Source: Basidiobolus meristosporus CBS 931.73
Taxonomy: Eukaryota > Basidiobolomycota > Basidiobolomycetes > Basidiobolales > Basidiobolaceae
NCBI GenBank assembly: GCA_002104905.1
Contig: MCFE01000146.1
Location: forward strand, 90,558-154,557
Direction: 5' to 3'
Length of the DNA stretch: 64,000 bases
Position 1 is the first letter of the stretch. The number at the start of each line of letters is the position of its first letter. Position numbers and translations under genes: made by a program. Below are positions 35,506-45,573 of the stretch, one piece after another. Under the pieces are notes generated by a model, which was not told where the DNA came from, made no database searches, and was given only the letters and a program-made list of their open reading frames with translations.

Positions 35506-35910
35506 ATCAATACCTTCTGTGACAAGATAAAATACATCTTCACTAGAATTAGTTATGTTTAGGACAGGGAAAATCAGTTAAGGTACTAAATTGACTAACC
35601 TAGTAGGATTGGCTGAGTCTTGAATGTTGATGGACGATAGCTTGTATTAGGGTATTAGTTAGATCCAAAAGAGCAGAGCTTAGTATCAGCTGGACTTTCA
35701 TCAAGTAAGTACTCTGCCAGCAAATCCCACTTGTCTATGGTTTGCAGCAACCCAAACATGCTGTCCACCTTGTTGTGCATCAACACTTAAAACTGAGTCA
35801 ACTTTACCAATTGGGGAAATCTAGTACCCTAACTGATTTTCCCTACCCCAGGCATAACTAATCCTAGTTATTGTGTATTTCATCTCATCACAGAATGTAT
35901 TAATAACTAT
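35506..35910. other. AT-rich spacer between two family C LTRs of opposite orientation
   Basis: No gene seen. The two flanking family C copies face each other, so the interval is not the body of one element. Confidence 0.35.
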
Positions 35911-36442
35911 TACACCTGATCAATTTTTGTGTAGTCATTGCATTATCCTCTGATTGGCAAAGCCTTCCCAGGCAATAAGTCATCTGAGAACTATACAACC
36001 ACCTAGCAGTTGCCAAGACATGAGGTGATTGATGGTGCAATTTTCATTTAACTTATACACCTATCATTACCCACACTGATTTCATTTAATCCAGTCTCTT
36101 GACACTCACTGATTCAACTTGATGAGGAAAGTATAAGCAAAGTTATTGAACTTTTTGGTTTGGTGAGTTTCTCTACAAAATTAAGAACTCAACAATTCTC
36201 TCCTAGTTTCCTCACAAGCTTAGCATATTCAGCACTTCCAACAATACCAAACCTAGCCTGCATAGCACATCAATTCCATGGCCTTTATAGCCACACCCAG
36301 CTATATCCAAGGCCAACATTAGACCAGTATCTTTCTGCCAATATTTCTGCCACTCTCTGAGAGTTCTGAGATTGTGCACCTAATTGTGCCTTTTGCTCAG
36401 ATAAACCATTCAAGAGTTGTATTTCACTTATGTTCTGGATAA
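35911..36442 (-). repeat. LTR family C, solo copy
   Basis: Near full length: TACACCTGATCAATTTTT at the left equals the reverse of the right end of 55673-56230, and CCATTCAAGAGTTGTATTT near the right equals the reverse of its start. No coding region is attached. Confidence 0.7.
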
Positions 36443-37189
36443 ATCAAATCTGACAGCAGTCTCATAAATATGGGAGCCTATAAAATCATTCACCCTAGAT
36501 AGCTGTCTGAATTCCCTACTGGATGAGTCTTGGAAGCCATTCAGAGAAATACTGGTAAACAGCCATCAAGTCATTGTTATGTGACTATTTGCACTGAGGT
36601 TTTAGAGGCCATGAGCAATAGTAGGCACAATGGAGAGTATTGCATTGGAGCATGTGCAACCTAGGGGACATATTCTATAATTGACACCTACTGCTATTCT
36701 ATATGCACCAACAATATGTGTGTTGTAATTTACACAGAGAATGTACATAAGTTGGCATGCTATTATAGCATAGACAGCAGGCTTCTAGCCTTTAGCTACA
36801 ATATGGAGCCAAGTGCAAACCACACATATTAAGGATGGACAAGGTATGTAAGAGCAAAAGCTTTCCATTGGGAGCAGTGAAATTGCTTTGTGCAATACCC
36901 TAACTCTAGGTTAAAGCTGCATCAGGGTCATTACAGGCTAAGCAAGTCCATGATATCAGACACCTAGGATATGAGAAATACCAGGTTTGTCTAAGAAGCA
37001 CCAAACTTCTCAAACATAATCAAAGGACCCACTAGTGCATACTCCTCATGTGTATCTTTCAAAGACAATGCAAAGTGTACCTACTTTTACACTTTATAAG
37101 TCTAAGAGTAAAAGATACACAGTCTGCTTGTTCTTCCAGTCACTTCTGGTCTTTACAAAACTCTTACTACCTGTATTTTATGGATGTCC
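36443..37189. other. AT-rich DNA with a degenerate Copia LTR
   Basis: 37000-37170 keeps diverged pieces of the Copia LTR (ACTTCTCAAACATAA, TACTTTTACACTTTATAA, CTTGTTCTTCCAGTCACTTC, AAAACTCTTAC). The rest has no supported feature. Confidence 0.45.
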
Positions 37190-37870
37190 AAGTGAAGGCT
37201 ATGGCAAAGTTAGTGACAACCAAGTGTATGTTTGCAAAATATATATGCAGCCAATAATACAAGGCAAATGGCCACTTTGCAAGTATTGCACCTGAAGTTA
37301 GCAAAGTCCAGGTAGTAGAAGTATGTCAATTGTGGCAGGTATGTGAATGTGTTGTCATCAATATACAGCAAACAGTAGTACTTTGGCTCTAAACTTTATG
37401 TGGAACACCCATGGTAATGGTGGCTAAATAATCAAAAGGTGCAATTTTGCAGTACATCATATCAGCAGGATAGGAAGAGGTAAGAAGTGTAATTGCACAT
37501 GATAAATTGGATGGTGGCATTTTACAGTAAATGCAGTTGGCCACCATAGGGATATTGTAAAGCCATCAGAAGTATGCTGGAAGGCAATCAAAACACCATC
37601 AAGTTCCTTACCATAATAGGCAATCCGGATGTGTTGGCCAGCTGGGTACCTCCGGAATGCTGTAACAAACCCATCAAACACCCATCATGAAAGATAGGAA
37701 TTCCAATGTGCAGTAACTGTGATGGTGTCTTGACAGGATCTCGATGGCTGATCCAGATTGGATCCACCCACCGGACCAAATTATTATTCATGGAGTGATT
37801 GCTCCTTTTAAGTACAACCATGTAATGTGATTTCACTCCCAGCTTAGCCATACGAATTTTACTGCTTGTG
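37190..37870 (-). pseudogene. Decayed gene copy, family X (copy 2)
   Basis: Minus-strand counterpart of 8340-9045. Open stretches: 37851-37588 (NNNLVRWVDPIWISHRDPVK) and 37681-37457 (YYGKELDGVL, SLWWPTAFTVKC). The two overlap in different frames, so at least one frameshift or an intron separates them. It retains more CpG than copy 1 and lies at the border of a gene island, so it may be nearer to the functional ancestor. No function recognised. Confidence 0.5.
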
Positions 37871-39964
37871 ACCCTTAAGAATGCTAGTATCTAGGCTTCA
37901 TACTTTGCCTCCGAATAACATATATTGCCCGTGGTGAATATGCTAAAATGTAGATCCTAATCCACATTTTCGAGACGTTGTAAGCTTAATCCAAGTTGGA
38001 TTCCAGCTGATTTTTAAGTGACGTTCTTGCCAGATTCATGTTTGTGTCATATACATTATTCCACGCTGGCAAAAAAATGTCGCAGACATCGAAGTTGAGC
38101 TTACATAGCAACCATCATCTTGCGCGCTGTGGAGTTCCGCCGGTGGCACTGCCATTGGGTTTTCTATTCCACCGAGTACCACCCCCCAATCCCAGATGAA
38201 GGAACACAGCATCCATTGCTTCACCGGCTGAGGCCGACCTTTGTACAGGTTTCCTAGCCCTTCTGGGACATTGCTAGGTTAGGTAAATTGATAAGTAAGC
38301 CTCAATAGGCTCCCAACGTCGCTACAAAGCAACCTTATCCAGCTCGATTCACTCCAACCAGTCGCTAGGAAGGCGGTGAAAATGGCGGGCTGATGTAAAT
38401 AAGGGGGGGCTCAGGCTGCAGTTGCCACGTTTGACATCTAACGAGGTAGTTGCGATTCCTTCCGTTGTCATACCTGATGAATGATCAATGATTACTGATG
38501 CTTGGCTCGCCGTGGCGGTGGTAGTGGGGGGGGTAAGGTGGATGAAGTGGCGCTCCCTTGGACGATATGGTGGGATTGGTCTACCTTGGTGTCACCACAG
38601 ATTGTTGGTAAATGCCAGAGCTATACAGCTAAGAGACTTTCTTTGGAAAACCTTGGATCCAATGGATGCTTATTCTCTATTCAGGCTACCCCTCGTGTAC
38701 ACTGTGGTACACCTGACTAAGAGTGACAATAAACGTATGCTTCACGTGAATCCATGTGAATTCATTGGTAGGCTGAATCTCACCTACCTAGCGTGTCTCT
38801 ATGGTTTCGTGTCACACGAGTGAGGTCACTCATCGATCTCCTGATGTGATTAGCTATGCTAAATAAGCTACTAATTGAAACCTTGGTTTGGGGTGCGCAT
38901 CGTCTCACGACAGGCACCGCCCAAGGTCAGACAATCACATATTCAAGGTGAGGGAATTCCTGCCAAATGACACCAGGACGAGTCTACGCGGCTCGCAGTG
39001 ACACTGCTTCGCAGAAAACTTGGGAGAGATGCCCGTCTCAACTGTTGTTCAGTGGCCGAAAGATAGCCTTTCGGTTGAGTAGGACATCGGGGAGAGCGTG
39101 ATCATTCCGGATGGATTTTAGCCTCGCACTACAGATCAGCGAGTGGCTCCCATCAGGGAAGAATCAACACCATTGAGCCACTCCGAGGATACGCATCTAC
39201 AAGCAGTGGCAAGGAGGTTGCACCATCGCATCAGCGGACCTGTTCCATTGGTTTGCAGACATCAAGGATTTGATCGCTGAGCCACTGACCCTTCTTCACC
39301 GCTTGTACGATGACTCTGCACAAGAGAATTCGCTCGAACTCTTGTGGCTAACCTAAACGGCAGCCAAATGATGGCTGACCGATAGCTGCAATGTGCTCGT
39401 GTTCGACCTGTTGGTGGGCTTGATCAAGCTAAACCAATACTCTGGTGATCGGAACCGCCGAGGCGCTTCTACAGAGAGGACCGCGAACTCTCCTCCTCAC
39501 TTCTGTAATTTGCCTGCGCCGTCCGTGGTGAATCCTGCTCATTCAAACTGGTTGGGTTTACGCAGCCGTAAGTGCTGGTCATTGCTGATTGCCAGGGTGG
39601 ATTTGCGGAGATCGAAATCCCGATAGCACCCATGACATCAGGCGGTTTCAATCTGTTAACTGATCTACTGTGGAACTCAAGCCACACACACCACATCACA
39701 AACCATGGATTGTGTGGTGAATAGCTCCTACCACTTGCTGGTCACCAAGGCCCAAGTTCGAATCAACATCCACATCATCCAATCGACAGGCGGTGCTCTC
39801 TTGGGATCTCATTTTATTGAGCTACGAATTAGGGGTTGAGGCTTGGGTCTACTTCATACTTCTAATAAACACGCCATTGAGCGAGCATGTTAAATGAGGA
39901 TATGGGTCAAACAGCGAAGTCCATTCCTGACGGCCCACTAGAGCCGCCATGGATCGAGGATATG
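37871..39964. other. CpG-containing DNA, no complete gene
   Basis: Open frames at 38488-38823 (+) and 38036-38224 (-) lack supporting features. A G-run (GTGGGGGGGGTAAG) near 38526 could disturb frames. This is probably intergenic, plus unassigned exons, upstream of the protease gene. Confidence 0.3.
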
Positions 39965-39972
39965 TATAAAAG
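39965..39972 (+). promoter_or_regulatory. TATA box of the trypsin gene
   Basis: TATAAAAG, 54 bp before the ATG at 40019. It lies inside the upstream part of the open frame, which argues that the earlier ATG codons (39887, 39989) are not translation starts. Confidence 0.6.
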
Positions 39973-40018
39973 CGGCGACTCCAGTCGAATGCACAAGATC
40001 TACAAAAAAGCCACCGGC

Positions 40019-41032
40019 ATGATGAAATCTCCTATTCAGTGGTTGATATTACTCGGTATATCGAGTTGCTTGAGCAGTGGAACCATCCTGAATTACTCAT
40101 TCGTCATCGGTGGTAAGGAAGTCAAAAGAATCGAGGAATATCCATTTATGTGTCATCTATTCATTCAAAACAATCCAGCATGTGGGGGAAGTATCATCCA
40201 CGAGTACTGGATACTCACAGCTGGACATTGCCTATTTCGACAAGATCGAGCGGCCTCTGCCACCTATTCCCCAGAGGACATAGTAGTAGTGATAGGAAAT
40301 AGGGCAAACTCGATCCAGCTTCCGTTGAAAGTTCGTTACTTCGTTGTTCACCCGGAGTTTGACAATGTTCGCCTGAAGGTAAGCGCTCAGCAACACCTGC
40401 CCCACGCATTGCAGAGCTAATCATTTCTCCCTGTACTTGCACTTCGTGTGAATGGCTTATCCCATTAGAATGACATTGCGTTGGTCAGAGTGGCGTCGAA
40501 AATGCAGTTCAATCGGCAGACAAATTCGATCAAGATCAGTCAGGACCAGGTAGATGCCGACGAGGAGCTCGCTGCGCTGGGTTGGGGCGAGACGGAGAGG
40601 GATATAGGGAGCAAATACCTCAAGAAGACGAGTATATTGACATCGGGCCGGGCCGAAAAGTGTCGCAGCCATTTGGAAGACTATGTGGACAACAATGGTT
40701 TGCAGATTTGTGCAGAGACGGCGGTTGGTGATACCTGCAATGGTGATTCGGGTGGGCCTCTACTGAGCACAGGATATCCGATAGAGTTGGTTGGTATTAC
40801 TAGTTATGCGGCAAGTTGGAACGGTAGCACCCATCAGTTTTGTGGCGGCCAAGAAATGCTCGGGATCTACACTCACGTCTATCCTTACTTGGAATTTATA
40901 TCGGCACATACAGGAATAGCAGGTGCGGAGTTCTTACGAAGTTCTCCTTCGGCAAGTTCGTCTATCAGATCCGATCCATTTGCTGATTGGAGATGGCTAG
41001 TAATTGGATGTTTACTTTGGATGCAGATCTGA
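40019..41032 (+). CDS. Trypsin-like S1A serine protease, secreted, possible GPI anchor (two exons)
   Basis: Secreted endopeptidase predicted to cut after Lys or Arg. Exons 40019-40378 and 40469-41032 are joined across a 90-nt intron (GTAAGC...CATTAG), giving 307 residues. The splice restores the catalytic-Asp motif NDIALVRV. Signal peptide about 1-20 (MMKSPIQWLILLGISSCLSS); activation site before VIGG (29-32). Triad: His70 (LTAGHC), Asp122 and Ser214 (GDSGGPL). Asp208, six residues before the Ser, is the trypsin specificity residue. There is a short pro-segment and a normal S1A length. The C-terminus is unusual: a serine-rich stretch (SSPSASSSIRSDP), then the hydrophobic end WRWLVIGCLLWMQI, as expected for a GPI-anchor signal. 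The start was chosen from the signal peptide and the TATA box at 39965. The gene converges on the cyclin gene. Expansions of such trypsins are known in some insect-associated and mycoparasitic fungi; a role here is not shown. Confidence 0.92.
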
Positions 41033-41223
41033 TAAGCTGATCATGGCTCAGCCGTGTATAGATAATATCGAATGTTCGCGAGGGTTGATTGGATTCGTTC
41101 TAAATAAATAAGTGATAAAAGGCATCTTGTTAGTTATAAGCAACGACCCGTGGTACGTCAGGAGCCAATGCGCTAGGTTAATGCTTCGGGATTGCTTCAT
41201 CTCTACCTACGCTCAGGCAGTAG

Positions 41224-42006
41224 TCACTCTATGTCTGCACCTCCCATAGGATCATCAATCCTCTTGGTGACTCTCTCAGTCAGAAAACCCGAGCCAACTT
41301 CAATGCCTCGTCTGGCCCAGCTCCTGGTTACTTTTCCATCCATGATTTCTGTGAACTCCAGCCAATCGGCTTTGGTAACGCAGAGCTCGTAGTTTAGTAA
41401 GCCCAGCAACTCACGCTCCATCTGGTTGATTTCGTGTAGGGAGTACAGCCCTTCGACAACCTTGTACCATGTCTTGTTGTGGTAAGCCCCGTCTTGAAGA
41501 TATTTATTGGCCAGAACCAACGACGCCAAAAACAAGCGATGGCCTGATCCATAACTACCCTTGCACGATGGTCTAAGCTCTTTCAACCGTATCAGGAAGA
41601 GTAGCGCAGTAAGCAGATTGACCAGGGTGAGATTCCCTCGTCGATGCAGCCTGCTAATAAAATCATCCAATCTGGGTAGGTTTTTGCCAGGATCCTGTGC
41701 TGCTATGGTGGAGTTGTCTCCACACTCGAATAAGTGGTTGATAGTCCTACTCATGATGTTCACCAGATGTAGTTTTAATTGCAGCTCCAAGTCTCTAGCG
41801 AAAGCATCTGACGTTGGGCCTCCGTTCTGGATCGATCTTTCAGGCACAGCGGATTGGACTTTCTCTTTCTGCTTCCTTGCTGCATTGTCCTCTTGGTTCC
41901 AATCCCTATTCTCTCTCCCTACTGCGGCCTCCTTGAGGCTACCGTTTCGAAAATACTTTCCTAGAGCAGTATGCGCTGTAGAAGCTGCATTATTGGACTC
42001 AATCAT
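41224..42006 (-). CDS. Cyclin of the Pho80/Pcl type
   Basis: Regulatory subunit for a cyclin-dependent kinase of the Pho85 class, by family resemblance. Single-exon frame of 260 residues from ATG at 42006 to TGA. The N-terminal 75 residues are polar and probably disordered. The cyclin box occupies roughly residues 85-235. It shows the Pcl-type order ISRLHRRGNLTLVNLLTALLF, then HRLFLASLVLANKYLQDG with the conserved A-K-Y-L helix, then NQMERELLGLLNYEL, the M/E-R-E-x-L-x-L-L-x-Y motif of Pcl cyclins. Closest in pattern to Pcl1/Pcl2/Pcl9 cyclins that act in G1 and polarity control, but I cannot assign an orthologue. It is tail-to-tail with the protease gene, 191 bp apart. Confidence 0.88.
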   Translation of the reverse strand: MIESNNAASTAHTALGKYFRNGSLKEAAVGRENRDWNQEDNAARKQKEKVQSAVPERSIQNGGPTSDAFARDLELQLKLHLVNIMSRTINHLFECGDNSTIAAQDPGKNLPRLDDFISRLHRRGNLTLVNLLTALLFLIRLKELRPSCKGSYGSGHRLFLASLVLANKYLQDGAYHNKTWYKVVEGLYSLHEINQMERELLGLLNYELCVTKADWLEFTEIMDGKVTRSWARRGIEVGSGFLTERVTKRIDDPMGGADIE

Positions 42007-43607
42007 GACTTGCAATTCTGTTGGCTACAGTGGAGCTTAAAGAGGTAATGGAGTTCCACGTATTATGGGTGTGCAATGTTTGCTTTAGAGTAGTTGAGTA
42101 GCTAACGCGTTTGGCGGAGTGAGCAGTGCTTCAAATAACGGAGACAATTGTAAGCTTGCGTACTTTGATGGAAAGTTATTTCACTGTAAATTCATGAATT
42201 GGCTGAGGGAAGCGATGGGGCGGGGAGCGCAAGGGAGGGCCGACTTGAGGAGACAAATACACCAGAAAAGATGGCTCACCAGCCATGGCCACGATCGTCG
42301 TATCATTTTATAGAGCCAGCAAATCCAATCCCACTAATGCTTGTCCCATTGTTCTACGGCCCACACAGGTACATTGGAAAGTGAATAATGAAAGCAAATA
42401 CGATCTTTAGTTTTTAATTTCGAAACATGTTACATAGAGGTCAAAGCAAAGCGATCTATTATGAAGTGGAGATCGAATTATTCCCACACAACAGTCCCAT
42501 GGCTGAGGAAGCAATACTACAATCCTTTCCGGCACGATTTCCAACTGTCATTCAAGAATCTCATAATGGATTACGCATAATGAGGATTTTCGTTTCTGCA
42601 CGCTAATCCGCCTGGGATTGGATATCGATTGTAACGGAACTAAGCAATGATCTCGGCTTTCCATTGCATATGGAAAATGAACCACCGATTGAGTTGTATT
42701 CTTTTCTACGAGCGTCATGTGGAAGAGTGGCGTCACATTGATTTACTTACAAAATAGAGTTGGGCAAAATGAGGTGGTACTAACTCAAACATCAGAGATG
42801 CATGAAGTTTTGTTGATCTGAATAGGTCTATTCTCCCAGCCCATTCGTCTCGGAGAGCAATCCACCAGCCTCGATTGAAGATTTGAAGCTAGCACGTTCA
42901 ACAGGTGCAAGTGCTGAGTACCCTTCAACAGCTTCCGTGATGCCTGATCCGATCACCTGACATGATCCCGTCATCCCCAGGATCAATCAAGTGCGCCCTT
43001 GACACCACGGCACTTGAAATCCATTGAAACAACGTTTCGGAAGTGCAACCACTACGTCGCTTATCCGAACATGTTTCCAAGGGCACAGTTTCAGGATAAT
43101 TAGCGAATGCTCTAATCGACTGACTGCCCGCAGAGTCCAAATGAGTGATTAAAAATTCTACGAATTGAGTTAATGTCGCACGTACTCGATGCATCAGATA
43201 GTTCCTCACTGTCTCATGCACAATGGCTCTATATGATTACCACCTCTGCTACATCTGATTGTATCATAGGTTCTAGAAACAAGTCGTGCGATGCTGACCA
43301 GAGTTCTATGGAATCTTCAAAGCCAGTGGAAAAATTAGAGATGCCCAGTGGTCAACCATTCAGACGCATTGTTCTTGAAATGGCTGATATGACGCCCTAC
43401 TTAATCATCACAACAACAGGAAGGGCTAAACCAACTTTGAAAACATTGATTTATTCAAGCCAAGAATGAAGAATCCTTGCATGCGTTTGCAGCCCAAGCA
43501 CATCACATAAATACATTAGGTTGTTCCTTAAATATGATCAAGGAGATCAGCATTATGATATTTTCTACTGAGCATTCCGTTTTTGGAAGTCCAGAGTAAT
43601 TGCTTGT
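42007..43607. other. Intergenic with one possible small minus-strand exon
   Basis: 42925-43221 (minus, first ATG at 43194) reads plausibly as protein (LTQFVEFLITHLDSAG, SETLFQWISSAVVSRA) and ends in TGA. No domain is recognised and + strand 43173-43469 is also open. It is left as a candidate only. Confidence 0.3.
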
Positions 43608-44919
43608 TTAAACGACAACAGGAACATCAAGCTTTGGAGTATTCTTGATTTCATTCTTCACTTTAACAGAATCAGGTTTTGCGTTCTCCCCAACTGGTTT
43701 GACGGCAGCATTTACCACAGAGCCTTGCTCCTCCGGAACGATTAGGGGGGTGTTTTGAGTTGTGTCTCCTTTCACTTGGACCGGTATTTGCATTGGAGAG
43801 ACAGCTGAGCCGGCGGCATCAGCATTAAGAGCCAGAAGACGCTGGATTGTTCCCAAGTACTCTTTCTTCAATGCAATTTCCTCAGGCGATATCCCAGTAG
43901 GGACCTCAGCTTTGCCAAGGGGAACTGAATTGGGACAAACACCACTGAATAAGCACACCTGGGGAAGAGTGGGTCCCAACTCAGGAGTAAAGGTGAGCGC
44001 AGGAGCAAGCTTTATACCAAGTACATCCCTAAGGGTCCCAAAAATAGGCAGACCATGGGCCGTCATACCACATTGGAATCCAATCAAGCCCAATAAAATT
44101 CTGGTGGTAACGTTCTTGCAGATCATTCTTGATGAAGCTGTTGCAGAATTTATCAGGCTTGTCAAGCGGCTTGGAGAACGCAAAATCCCAATGCTGCTGT
44201 TTGGGTAGATATTTGGGCCACGTATATATAGACACTCCTCCGACAGTTGACTGCCCCGTTGCAGCAAATCCCCGAGATGCTCTAAACTTCCATCTCTTTC
44301 GCACATGTGAAACCGAGTGTCCGAGTATCATCCATGTTTAGGGTGATGCATCGCTACATCAAACCCACCTCGCGTCGAATCGCTTCCATGTCTCGACCAT
44401 ACTTCCCAGCTGGGGTATGGCTGTTGCGGCCTATTCTCGCAGCTACACATGGAATCCAAACTCACCTCGGTAATCACGAGGAACCCCACTTCGTATCCAA
44501 TTGAATGCTCATCATTATGGCCAATCAGCAGCTGCTCTCTGGAGGGATCACGCAAAATACTATGCAAATACTAAACAGGATTCAGTTGATCGACATTTAC
44601 TATCCTGTCACGAACCTTGAGGGGATGAAATTACCCACGGAGATATCTGCTTAGTGTTCACTATCGATGTGAGCCAATTATTGCCAAAAGGCTTACACAC
44701 TTGGTACACAAAGGTACATTGGACCCTTAGGACGCTACCGGCGAGCTTCGAGCTCCCGTTCCAAGATGCGAAGCTGTGTCGACGAACAGGCTCAAGTGCC
44801 TCTGTAGGACCCGGCCAAACTTCGTGCTTCGCGTACAAGCGCCAGTGCTTCTGCTCGTTAGCCCCAGCCTTTCCAATGATACCTGCATAGAGTGGCCTTT
44901 CTAGTCGGTCATAAGCCAT
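43608..44919 (-). CDS. Unknown protein, six coding segments with short introns
   Basis: Minus-strand model, 354 residues: 44919-44635, 44570-44466, 44409-44369, 44281-44069, 44028-43608. Introns are 64, 56, 87 and 40 nt, all GT-AG. The first has an ACTGAAT branch-like site and the second starts GTGAGT. Every join keeps frame, and the joined protein reads smoothly (KQISPW-YLHSILRD, GFLVITE-LGSMVETW, KRFDAR-ASRGFAA, DWIPMW-DVLGIKL). Tryptophan- and tyrosine-rich centre (QHWDFAFSKP, LDWIPMW); the C-terminal 100 residues are Pro, Val and Lys rich and probably disordered. No family recognised. The 5' end is uncertain: an open stretch at 45235-44993 with its own ATG may be an upstream exon, but no acceptor joins it without a stop. 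Divergent from the acyl-CoA ligase gene. Confidence 0.65.
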
Positions 44920-45386
44920 TACAAAGCAGTAACATGGATATTCATGTGATAATCAAATCGGAGTCACAGGGCTCTATATGATTCAGTAAGGCTCAGTTCA
45001 ATTGGGAATTTACATTCATGCCAGGCGACTCTCTTGGCGAGCATACTGGAGGCCGTGAGGGGTGTCGATCCCATTCTACAGAGTTCCACTCTCGACCGGT
45101 TTGAGGCGTTTGGGACAGCATTTTGTTCACTTGGACATGCATCCTAAGCTGGGGAGGCGGGCTCGTCTCCAAAATCTCTGGCAGCGGCCCAAGTGACCCA
45201 AACCCCTCTTGCTTCCAGGTGAAATCAACATTCATGACAATACTCGCTGTGTGATGTCAAGTGGACTATTATGGAAAACGTGTAACATCTCCCGTACCAC
45301 GTAGTTGTCTCAAGCAAATTGTTCATACAACAGCCTATAGGACTGGAGTTTGTCTTAATCAGATAGTCATTCAAATCAGGCTACTT

Positions 45387-45497
45387 GGATGCGATTCGTC
45401 CTAATAAGATCGAATTTTCCCAGCTACTAAATACTCCTTTTGGTGTACGAATATGCTCCCCTTGGGCAGATGCATCCCTATAAATGGAATCGCATCC
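45387..45497. promoter_or_regulatory. Inverted 11-mer pair in the acyl-CoA ligase promoter
   Basis: GGATGCGATTC at 45387-45397 and its reverse complement at 45487-45497, exactly 100 bp apart and flanking the TATA box. They lie in the divergent interval between the unknown gene and the ligase gene. Confidence 0.4.
45479..45485 (+). promoter_or_regulatory. TATA box of the acyl-CoA ligase gene
   Basis: TATAAAT overlapping the first ATG of the frame (45484). It places transcription start near 45505-45515 and so supports ATG 45574 as the real start codon. Confidence 0.55.
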
Positions 45498-45573
45498 GCT
45501 AGCTGCTCTTCATCCAATATCACAACCCCACTCTCCAATCACTCTTTGCATTACTCTCCCTCAAACCAGCAAC

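Noticed and set aside
40215-40672. Minus-strand frames across the trypsin exons
   Set aside because: Antisense of a clearly coding region with an intact catalytic triad on the + strand.
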